Source: Dryococelus australis (taxonomy: Eukaryota; Arthropoda; Insecta; Phasmatodea; Phasmatidae). Taken from it: DNA of 64,000 nt. The stretch spans positions 111,206,123 through 111,270,122 of the forward strand of contig CM056993.1 of NCBI GenBank assembly GCA_029891345.1. The letters are read 5' to 3'. Both the position numbers and the translations under genes were made by a program. The notes beneath the pieces are model-generated. The model made no database searches. It was not told the DNA's origin and saw only the letters and a list, made by a program, of their open reading frames with translations. Each line of letters starts with the position of its first letter. Position 1 is the stretch's first letter. This document shows positions 36,609 through 48,200 of this stretch, piece after piece.

Positions 36609-38785
36609 CAATTTAACCAAAAAAAATGGGAGGGGGTTTTATGAACACAAGTATAAAACGCTTGTGATACGTGGTATATTTAAGAAAGAACTAAACATGT
36701 CATACATGGGGTGATTTTTCAAAGGTTTAATTCAAAAAGTGTAAAGAAACCACTAATAGTCTATATGTGTGCAGCTCGTGTCTTCCATGAAAGAAAAACA
36801 TTTTTTTATACTGTGTTTAATTAAACTTGAAAAGGAGATTAATATGCCAAACTTTATTTATCACTTTATGACACATCTCATAAAATTAAGTAATGTGCAC
36901 TATGAAAAATTGTCTTTCTCATCATTTCCAATATCAACAGTGTCCCTTACAAAACGACAATTAAAGTTCTTTAAAAACACAAAACATTTTCAAAGTTTAT
37001 GCATAGCTTACCAGTTGGTAGGTGCGATCAACTCTAAAATTCTCAGGGTAGTTTGCACATGACATTACTTTGTTTACAAACATAATGTGTTTTTATTTGC
37101 ATGAAACATTAATTTTTGAAGTGCACTTTACTGTAATAACAAACCATCATTTGGTGGCAAAACGACAAAAATGTAAACAAAGAACTTTTAAGAGAAAATC
37201 ATAAATATTTATGGCTTCTAAAAAAATTAACATAAATAATCATATTACATAAACACATTTTCTGAGTTACCACAAGCAGTATTTTTCTATTTTGTAAATG
37301 TGAAAATACTTAGCCAAAAATCTTTTCATTACACCATTTTCCCCCTAGGTCTCCAAACAAAAACAACACTGCTGGAAGGTAGAAAATGTTGAAATGGTAT
37401 CACAAAAATTTTTAATTTTTGCTCATTCACAAATAAACTACATATGTCAACACAAAAGACAATTATTTTACATAATTGTGCTTTTAAAAAATTTGTACTT
37501 GAAAATATGTTTATGTACTTTTTGATGCATATTTTAAAGTTATTTATTTAAAAAATATTAAATCTGTACAAGAATTAATGTTTTGATTTCATTTTTGGGA
37601 AACATTTTTTATTGTTCTTTTACCATTATCTCTGGTAGAGATTGACACATATTGTTTGAATCAGCTCACAAAACCTGAGCGTAAGTCTAGTATGTAAAAC
37701 AGTGGACATTTTGAATGCTGTGAGTTTTGGAAGTAATACTATATGTAATATTTATACTGTATTTACAGTCAAGTAAATCTGACTAGCATCAGCATAATTC
37801 TGATATAGTTTTAACTAGAATGTCACAGAGCTTTTGTTTTATTGTTTCGTGAAACTGGAGAATAACTTAATCATCCTGTTAAAATTTTTAAAGGGCCTGG
37901 TTAAAAATATTTTTAATCATGTGATTTGTTTACAAACACTTTGCTCAAAGATGAAAATTTTTAGTAATATAGTTGTAATGCTTCATGTGTAGTTAAAGAA
38001 TTACTTCAAAAGTTATCATGTGTTTTGTAAAACAAAAACAGTATTTTTAGTTTAATAATTATTTCATTTCAATATCAGTTGTGTGGTATGTGTGCATTAC
38101 ACACACACACACTCACATGACTGTTTTCAGCATTAGCAAAAAACAAGTAGTTTGAAGTAATTCTATAAATTTTGTTGTTATTGTAGTGTAGATTCATTAA
38201 CATTTGCATAGATTTATTTCAGACACTTCTAATGGTTGGTAGCCGTGCACCAACGATAATTAATTTTCCAATGTGAAAGCGTTCTCGAATACAGAATTAA
38301 CCTGGAAACATTTTGATGTTCTTTTTTGAGGCCTGGTGGCTACGTCAGCATTTCATCAAGGTGTTTCCATTATTCATTCCGCATCACCCTTTAGCATTCC
38401 CGTCCTCCCCCTTAAAATTAACCCTGGTTTTAGCTGCTAACTGGAAATTTTTATTTTTGCTTGATTGGTAATTATTTTATAGATTCACAAAACAATTTAG
38501 CAGTGAGGTATTTTTTATGAAGTTCTTATAGTGGTATTATTATAAGTTTGTATTTTGAATTTATGGTTATTGTATTTTATTATCTTTTAAATCACAGCAC
38601 TGCACATTTCACATTTAGTAAAAGTTTTATTTGGATTTTAAGCAAAATTTTCTTTCATAGTCTTTCTTTTGTCAAAAATAGATGTATTTTAAAAAATATA
38701 TTTTTCTTTAGTTATTTTTTCTTGCATTCTGATGCAATTCTTTTTTATTGCACTCCTCTGCCCATCTCCCACTATGCACCTGCAG
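36609..38785 (+). other. Intron sequence up to the alternative exon
   Basis: AT-rich, short AC repeat at about 38100. Frames at 36769-37062 and 38548-38889 look non-coding. It ends with a good pyrimidine-rich tract (CTCTGCCCATCTCCC) and the acceptor CTGCAG. Confidence 0.6.
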
Positions 38786-38896
38786 ATGTGTCGCGATCGA
38801 GTCATAGCGTTGCAGACCAAGATTGCTGCTCGAAACGAGCGGATAAAACTCCTAGCACAGCGTTGCACTCCGGATACAGAGCCCCTTGACTCTTAA
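38786..38896 (+). CDS. Msp300: Alternative terminal exon of nesprin, 36 codons plus stop
   Basis: A strong acceptor (pyrimidine tract, then CTGCAG at 38780-38785) opens a phase-0 frame MCRDRVIALQTKIAARNERI, then KLLAQR and a short tail CTPDTEPLDS followed by TAA at 38894. This continues the helix left open by the exon at 27095 and resembles the first residues of the giant exon (RDRVIAL against YRDRIQAL). No usable donor was seen before the stop, so I read it as the last exon of a short isoform that lacks the giant exon and everything after it. A TATAAA at 39045 is the only polyadenylation-like hexamer noticed downstream. The ATG at its start is an ordinary internal codon, not a start. Alternative: a non-functional cryptic exon. 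Confidence 0.65.
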   Translation: MCRDRVIALQTKIAARNERIKLLAQRCTPDTEPLDS

Positions 38897-39216
38897 GTTG
38901 ATGTTCTCCCAAGACATTGCAAGAACATGCAGAGGAGGCGACGATGATGTTAAAAATATATTAAGAACTGAGAGTCATCGCAGGCAGTAGTGGAAAACAC
39001 TGGAAGTGAATTGTATTACGTGGCCACCAGAATTGACGTAAATGTATAAATAGATTTGAAAATGTACCAACCACTGTACCTCTTTTACTAAACGAATGTT
39101 TCCATAAGTAGTGTCTGAAATTACTTCGTTGCAAACGTACTCTGATTAGATTGTGATATGATATTTATAATGTGTTTTTTCAAAAAGAACTGAGATGAGT
39201 GAACACCAATTCACAG

Positions 39217-42200
39217 GGTTTGCAACATGATGTGCTGTTGTATCGAGACCGGATCCAGGCCTTGACGGAGCAAATTCACCAAGTTGATCCTTATATGGTC
39301 ATCATCCCAGAGAAAATGGAATCAAGTGAAGTGGACATGACATCTGGTGGCTACGGGTCTGATAAGAAGATGGCTCCATTACCTAAGAAACATCAGAAAA
39401 TCCAGAGCAAACTGCAACTGGCAAGTGCAGGAAAGCCTTCAAAAGAACGTATAAGCCATGTTTCAATGTCTGCAACGTATGCTGACATAGCTGCTGGGAG
39501 AACGAGTCCATGTCCTTCAGTTGAACCCCAGGAAGAAGAGGCAGGTGAAAGTGGTCTTAGGTACGTAATTGGAAAGTCTGTACCTTCAAGAGTTATCATC
39601 GGTACACCGGAACAAGCAACTCAAGAAGATGTACACATTGAAGAAGAAATACAGATTGTAAACAACCAGCCAGAAGTTGAAAAGCAAGTAGTCCAACTAA
39701 ATGATGGTGAAGAGCAACTACATGGTTGCCAGGATACTACTTCAACTACATTTAAGGGTGAAAAATTCAGAACGTATCGTAGGGGACGTTCACCTCGAAG
39801 GAAGGAAGCCTTAGAGAAGAAGGTTGAGCTGAGAGATTCAGCTTTTCCAGCTCAGAATGTTCAAGCAGAGTCTTCAGACATAGATGTTCAGGAGCGACAG
39901 TGTGCAACCCCTAAAGTTCAGAAATTGGAACCTGTTAATAAGAAACATCATCATGTAGTGCTGAAACAATCTCAGGATATGTTGAAACCACAGCCTCGTC
40001 GGGGCAGGTCCCCTAGTCCATTGTGGCTTCCTGGTTTAACCACATATGCTGATGTACTGAGAGGCAAACAAGCAGCAGAGACATCTGCATCTAGTGAGCC
40101 ATTACCGCAATCAGAGTACGAGGAACCAGTCAAGTTGGAGACTGACCAAGAAATTTCTCCAGACATTGCTCAGACATCAAAGCAAACAGAGCCAGTCGTT
40201 CTTGAACAAGAAGAGGTTCATCAGTATCCTGTTCAGGAATGGAGCATTCCTCCACAAGATCCATACCAATCAGAGAAAGTTTACTCATCTCATGATGATG
40301 AGTCTCTGCATGCAATGGAAGATTATGTTCAAGACAGACTTACGACTGGTGGCATTATTAATAAAGTTCCTCCAGCTGAAGTTGCAGATACAGCCAAGTT
40401 TTTGGAACAAGAAGTAGTTGCCTCAGGTCATGAAATTAACACTATACCTGTTTTTGAGTATATACAACAGCCTGCACCAGATCTGGTCGGCTTTATAGCA
40501 TCTGGGCAACAGCTCCTGAATTCTGGTTTAGGAACATATCACAGCGGTGGCTCTCATCCCTATGTTCTGACTCACAGTCCTCAGCCTGTTGTTTACCCTG
40601 CTACAGTAACATCAGAGCCTCAACAGTTTGAACATATCTCATTAGATGCAGGTTCTTATGATGATTCAATTGCTTTCGCTCCAGCAGTTGAACCAGAGTA
40701 TGTTTCAAATCAGCATGCAGATGTTTCAGAGATGGATCCTGAAGCTTCTCCAGATTTAGATATACATCTGGTTGCAAACATTGGGACAGACTTCCAAGAT
40801 CATTCTGAATTACCAAAGTACGAGCACGAGTCACATGTTGAGGATAGCCTTCCTAAAGTAGAGGGCTCCGAATTATCCAGCATAGAAATTTCCCATCAAG
40901 ATGTAGACAGAAGCCATTTGTCATATGCACAGATTTTAGCACTAGGCCTGTGCAGCAAACCCCTCCAGTCATCCAGTCAGCCAGTTTTACTTGTTGACTA
41001 TAAAAACGATCGATCCCGATCAATGCAACAAAAGTTGCTCGAAGAAGAGAGAAATTGGTCCACCTCTCCTTCCATGGACAATTCTTCCATGGCTAGAGAA
41101 GAGATGGAAAAGCAAAACATCACTATTGATAGTTTTAATGATTTTCAAGAAGAAAAGAACGCTATGAAGCGTAAAAAGAAACTGAAGAAAGATGGAGAGA
41201 GTCCATCAAATATCAGTGTCCCAGATGTAGTGCCATCATTTGATCAGCAGAAGTCTGGGTTACGGAAAACAAAAAAAATTATAGAAACAAGACAAGATCG
41301 AGAAGGAAAACATGATAAGACTGTTCTGTTGGAGAGTGAAGCTGTGACTGATATTGCAAATGGAGAGCTAAACACTAAAGCTGAACTAAAACCTTCAGTA
41401 GATGACAGCACAGTTCCAGTCAAAAACAAGAGAAGTGATAATAAGAAATCAAAACAGATTGTCGACAAAGCGCAAAACAACCCTAGTAAACCTGTTTCAC
41501 AAACATTCCAATCTAATGGACATAGCATAGAAATACAGAAGAAAGAAGATTTACAAGTTGATGTCCATGACACTAAAAAAGAGAACAATGAAGGCAGCGT
41601 AGCTGAACAAGAGAAGAAAAAGAAGCAGCGGCGAAGAAAGACAGACAAGCACACATCTGAAGATGAAATAGAGAAAGCTTTGAAGGAAATAGAGCTAGAG
41701 TCAAGCAAGCACAAAGGTAAAAAGGAAACACCAGTTGATGTCAAACCAGAGACAATAAAGTGTGATAAAGAGGAGAAGAAAGTACGAAGAAATAGAGGAG
41801 CATTTCATCCAGAGGTTGCTCATCCCACTGAGGAGCCTGTAAGTCTTATGACCCCTGTCGAGACAAAGGTACAAGTCATAGAGTTAAGTGTTACAGTCCA
41901 GGATACAGATGAAACAAAACCTGTCACAGATGGCATCAAGTTGGAGCAAGCAAAGACAAAGAAGAAACGTGGGAAAAAACCAATAGCTGAATCGAAAGTG
42001 TATGATAAATCCACATTGGATGTAAAATCTGACTCTGAAGAAACATACGACATCAAAAAAGAACACACAGTTGTAGACAATAGTAACATTGATGACACTC
42101 CTGAAGAGATTGAAATTAAAGAAACTGATACATTTCTGGCCACTGTTCCATTACTTTCAACTAGTAAACCAGAAGAGCAGATAATTGCAGAAATCACTTC

Positions 42201-45200
42201 TGCAATAGAAGAGACAAGCATTGCAGAACATGTAGAAAAAGACGTTAAAGGTGTTCATGATATTAATGACAAAATTCAGACTACACCAGTTTCAATTTCA
42301 CAGGAAGCTATGCAGTCACCTGTCAGCAAAACAAAGAAGAAAAAATCAAAAAGCAAACAACATAAGTTTGGTGAAGTTAAATGTTCTGCAGAAAGTGAAA
42401 CATCTAATGTACCAATGGTTCCATTTGTGGATATACAACCGGAAATTGTTGCCTCAGAACAAGTATTTGAATCCTTGATTGACAGTGAGACTATTTTAAT
42501 AAAAAAATGCACAGGAGCTGAACTTGGTTATGGTAATGTAAAGATTAATGAAGGTGAGCCTGACGTTCATAAAGACACAGCCCCCCATGTGAAGACAAAG
42601 AAACACAAACATTTTGAGGACCAGGCACAGGAACTGGCATCACCATTGTCAGTGTCACAGTCTGCAGATGTGAAAGATCGTACTGAAAATAAAGTTGGGG
42701 AAGTTGCTAAGGCAAAGAAACCTAAAAAGACTAAGAAAGGCAAATTAGAGAAGGAAACTAAAATTCTGCAGGTTAACCTCAGCAATAGTGTTACATTTAT
42801 TACTCCTCCGGAAGCACAGAATTATGAAAACAAAAAAGTTGTTGAGGATATGCAGGTAGAATCGGATGTTGGGGAACCATTTGTTGTTCCTTCCTCAGTA
42901 ACGACAGATGTGGTTGAGCCAGTGGGAACAACCACTGAGTTTTCACCTCAAGATGACTTTGTCATGTTGCCGCCGCTGCTAAATATTGATGAAGAATCTC
43001 TACAAACTACTGCGGAGAAATATTTACAATTTGAAGAAGTAAAGGAAACTAAAGATAAAAAACGACATGATGTAGGTAAAGAGGAGGTCAGTGTACCGGA
43101 GGGATTGCCAACAGTATCTCAGATAACAGCTGAACAATCAAAGTTTAAGGAAAATAATGACTGTGCAGCTGATAGCAATACAGAAAAGTCTAGTGGTGAT
43201 ATAACAAAGAGAGGAAAGGGCAAGAAGTCAAAAAAAGGAAAATTGAAAGATGTTGAACCAGAGGAACATGAAACAAATGTCACTTTTGAGGAATCCATTT
43301 CATCTGAAAAGGTGGAACAGCCAGCATTGTTGGTTGTCAATGTCGATGAGATAAGTGAGAAACTGAAAGACATAGATTCTCTGGAAAGAAACATAAATGT
43401 TGAAGACAGTTCTAAAATAACAGCACTCACTGAAACAAACAAGCAAGATTTTGTAGTCATAATAAAAGACAATATTGATATAGGTGTAGAAAAGATGGGT
43501 AATGTGCATGCAAAAGGAAAGGATGATTTTTACAGCAAACAGATTGTTTCTTTTGAAGGAAAACCAGCTACAGAAGTGTGTGCAGCTGATGTGAATCATT
43601 CCACAGTCAAAAACAAAAGTAAGAAATCAAAGAAAGCTAAGCATGCGAAAAGTGATGTGCAGCTCACATCTCCACCGAAAGACTTGAGTGATGACAAAAT
43701 TATTATTGCTACGGATAAAGAGTTATTTGTTTCTATATCAACAACTGAACCATTAGAGCTCGTAAATGATAATAAAAATAGCAAGACTACAAATGATACA
43801 AATGTTGATTTTGCTAGTGGTACAATGCAGGTTGTAGGTACTACTCAAAATAATAATGAAGTTAAGGACAGTGATGTAATTGCAAATTTTGTTGTGGATC
43901 ATCTTGAAGCTGATAGCATGAATGATGGAAAGTTAACAGCAAGTGAAGAAGCTGAAATTTGTGAACTTCATTATGTCAGTGAGTTGCCAGCTAATAGTGT
44001 TGCTGAGGTGGGGACAGATGTATCCAAGCCATTGCAATTCAGTGACAAAGAAATTCCATTGTCTGGTGTTCCTGCAGAATTTGATTTTCAGAATGCCCAG
44101 CTGACACTATCTGAGAGTATCACAAAGTCTGTTGTTGCTGAAAATGAGCAGATGGGCATTGGCTTATTGTCCAAGAAGAAAAAACCCCATAAGAAGTCTA
44201 AAGGTCTGCTTACACCACCAGTCACAGATACAAAATCAAGTGATTGCCCAGTCATTGTCTCTAGTGCTGAAAAAATAACGGATTCACCAATAAACACATC
44301 TGTGAGAACAATACTGTCATCGTCATCAGAACCTTCAAGCCCTTTGGTACCAGAAAGTACAAGGAAAAGTAAAAAGTTAAAGAAAACCAAAGCTGTTGTC
44401 AGCACTGAATGTGATGTTGCTGAGTTTAAGACTACAGAAAATAAGGATGATGTGGTAAACAGTGTTGAGTCCCCAACAGGAAAAACATTTTTTGGGAGGA
44501 AACTTAATGAAAGTAATGATCAAACCCATGATGTTCAGTCAGCCATACAAGGATTTACATTTTTGGACAGTGAAATTACTGAAAAGGAAGAATCTCCAGA
44601 AGGGCGTATACTTTCTGAAAGCAAAAACAAGAAATACTCTAAGAAATCAAAGAAAAACAAATTACTCTCTTCAACTGAGGTAGATGTTGGTAAAAGTGAC
44701 AATGAAATAGATTCCATGCAATCAGTTGCTAGTTTAACACGTGAAGTACAGTTGGATGATTCATTGCCAACTATTCAGTGCTTTGACATACATAAACAGT
44801 TGCAAGCACTACCAAAAACAGAAGCCCTGAAGAGCGATAGTGAGGATCATGTTTTTATAAACGATGCTTCACTCAAATTAAGGAATGCAGAGGTTGTAGA
44901 TTCAAAAATTGAAGAAGACACTATAAAACCAGATATTAAGAATCAATTCTCTGTAGTACCAATTTTGAATAATGAGAGTAAGTATTTTGGTGAAGCAGTA
45001 ATCATGTCAGATAATGTGACAACACTGGATGCCAAATTACCTGAAGAGTCTGAGTCATTGGGAGAAAGTGAGAAATTGAACTTTGAAAAAATTCCATGTT
45101 TTAAAACTGAGAATTCTGAAACCTTCAAAATTATTGAAACTCCTTGTATTTCATCAGCTTTAAAAGATCTAATTTGTTTAGAAACAGAATATGACATGTC

Positions 45201-48200
45201 TGCCAAGTCAGCAGATGAGAGAGACATAATGAAAAAAATCAGTCGTCCAACTAACTTGCAAATGGGAAATGATAAACTCAAAGACTCAGACATATTATCT
45301 GTTCCATGGACAAAAGATATTAGTAATTCACATCAAGAAGTTACAATTAACAGTCCTGATGGTGCGACTTTGACCCAGATGTGTATGTTGGAAATGACAG
45401 AAATTTCTAAGACGCCTGGTCAAGGAGAGACTGTAGACACTTCTGGTGTAGAATCACTCAAATTCAATGATCAGGATGAAGATTCACTCTTGGCCACTGT
45501 CTCCAGTGATTCACCCTCTCATTCAGCTACTGCTATTGTCACATCACCATTGTCTGGTGACTCTGACTCAGGACTTGCAGAAGAAATTGCAAGCCCCAGG
45601 GATGAAGACTTAAAATTACAATTTGAAAACCAAGAGGATGGAATTTTTGGTTCTGTAAAGCAAAGGTCAAGAGGACCACGGAAAGTAATTGATGTAACAG
45701 AAAAGGAGCAAACAGTACCCAAACGCACAGGAAAAAGTAGAAAGGAAAAGAAAATAATGTCAAAAATTGTATCACCTAGTGAAACTACAGATATTCCAGA
45801 AGAAGAATATCAATTTATGAAAGAAAAAATTTTGAAAAAAAAGAAACGGCCAAAAATTCCCACTGAATTCTTATCAACTCCATCTACAGTGTCATTAGTT
45901 ACTGAAATAACAAAGAAATTGTTAGAGTCTGAGGTTCAAAGTTCAAAGCAAGAGATAGGATGTGGAACTGACATGAAACCACAAGATTTGTTTGGGGGAG
46001 ATGAAGAATCTTGTGAAATAAAATTAACATTTGTGCAGGATGGTGCAGATGCTGAAACCCTTGAACATATTTCGAAAGTAAATGAAACAGAATATTCTGA
46101 TGAAACATTAAAGGTAGTGGAAGATAGTGTTGTTGGTAAAGCACGTGATACTCCTGCACAGGCTCTTATAGATAGCAAGAAATTATTTATTGTTAATTCT
46201 GAAGATTTAAATGATGCTTGGTTGTCTGCATTGGATGAACCAATGGCATTTGAAAGTGATGAAGAACCTCAAGAGCCAGGAGAAATTGCTTGTACAGATA
46301 CAATGAGACCAGAACCAGTTCAGGCTAATGTTTCAGGAGTGCAATGTGTTGAAAGTATTGTTCAATCACCTACAGATGTGGGTAATGAAGTAAATAGTTC
46401 CAATGAACCTATTACTCTTACGGAAAGTGAAAATGACATCAATGAATTTCACAAGTATAATGAGATGACTAAACAAGTTCAAGAGATTGATAGTCCAAGA
46501 ACCCTAACAGCAGAAAAAGCATCAGTTTCTATAGACCTCATGAGTACCACAGCTCTTTTGATATCCCAGGAGATCAATAGTAATTATTATCAGATACGTG
46601 ATGCAGAGCTTCGTTGGCAGGAAAAAGTAAATCAGGAAAAGTTTGCATATCGCCCTCTTAAAAGCACTCCTGAATCACTTGTTCCAAGTAAAGTAAGTGA
46701 TAAAGATTACATGCTTGTAAAAGATTTAAAGAAAGTGACAGGAGAGCAAAAACATATAAATCAGACATTTAAATTAATGGCAGCAGATACACCTTTTTAT
46801 AATCTTAATGCAATTTCAGATGCAGAAAAATTGTGGACCCAGAAGCAGGTATGTACCAGAGTGATACAACGTACAAAACAAAGTGTTTTTGATGTTGTGA
46901 ATGTTACAAAAGTGACAGAAAATCCAAGTGCAGGATTAGAAATATTAAAAGAGATAGCAACACCACTCATTGTAAATAGTGAGGTTGTAGGTAGAAAGAC
47001 AAATGTTCAGTCTGTTCAAGATAGGTCACTGATATCGTTGAGGAAGAGAAATCTATCAAAAGAACTATGTCCAACTGCGGATGAACGGAGCTACACATCT
47101 GTAAAAGAATCATCAACTGAGGGAAGCAGTCAAGAGTTTTCAGTAAGTGGTGAAATGAGTATGCCATTTGAGGATGTTGAGTTAGAAAAAGATAGTCTAA
47201 CTTGTTTAGCTGATGATAACGTCTGGTTAGAATCATCCAAGTTCTTAGATACTGAAAGAAAATGGCAAGAAGTACAAATTACTGAAGTACCTGATAACAT
47301 AATTTCATCTCCATATGTTGTCGAGATGAATCCAGAATGTGCCCAGCGTACTCCAATCACTGCTCTTATGACTTTAAAGAATTCGGAAATGACTGATGGA
47401 GAATTGTTGGAAATGACAGAACCAACATTAAAATGTCCAGTCAGCTTGATTTCTCAACATGAAATGACACACATTTGTGGACCAGTTGAAGTAACAGATG
47501 TGAAGAAACTTTTAACTTTTGAAAATGTATGTGCTGCAGAAGATGCTGCATGTACAAACAGTTTTGAAAAGAAGTCACTAAATGGTGTTCAGTACAGAGG
47601 TGAGAGAATCCCTTACAATATGGCTGACATTTATGAAGCTGAAAGAGCTCACCAGGAGGTGTTGGCTTTTGCTACAAAGTCTGCTGCTAAGGATAAAGAA
47701 CATACAGCTGCCAAAATAGCTAGTATGGTTGGAAAATGTGCTTCTCATGTGGTTGATAATATTAATTATAATTTATTTGAAATTCATGATGCAGAACGTG
47801 TACAACTGAAAGTGTTAGCTTTGGATCCTAAGCTTGATGATGCTAAACTTAGCGTTTGTACATTTAACAACAAACAAGATGATTCATCTGTAGTTCCATA
47901 TGAAATGAATAAAATAACATATGACGTTTCTGTTCTGTCTGAAGCTGAGAAACTACATGATGAAAATGTATCACCTACCAGAGAACAATCTGTTTTTGAA
48001 GATAATGCAAATGTAGATTCTGAAAGATGTGAATCTCATGTCAGTATTCAGTTTCCTACTCAACTTTCTATTTCAAATATTCCATATGATATGTCAGAAA
48101 TCAATGAGGCTGAAAAATGTAATTCTGAAAAATCAGCATCTTTCAAAAAAGAAATTATAGCAGGTAAAATCACAGATGTGTGTAACATGGATTCTGGAAA

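Noticed and set aside
36769..37062. 97-codon + frame as an extra exon
   Set aside because: No good splice sites at its edges and AT-driven composition.
38786..38788. ATG as an internal translation start or promoter for a short isoform
   Set aside because: It sits directly after a strong splice acceptor and continues the upstream helix in phase 0; no promoter signs.
38548..38889. 113-codon + frame overlapping the short exon
   Set aside because: A different frame from the spectrin-like peptide and mostly intron; composition not coding.
41244..42221. Long minus-strand frames opposite the giant exon
   Set aside because: Shadow frames produced by the Lys/Glu-rich + strand codons (Phe/Ser-rich, no domains).
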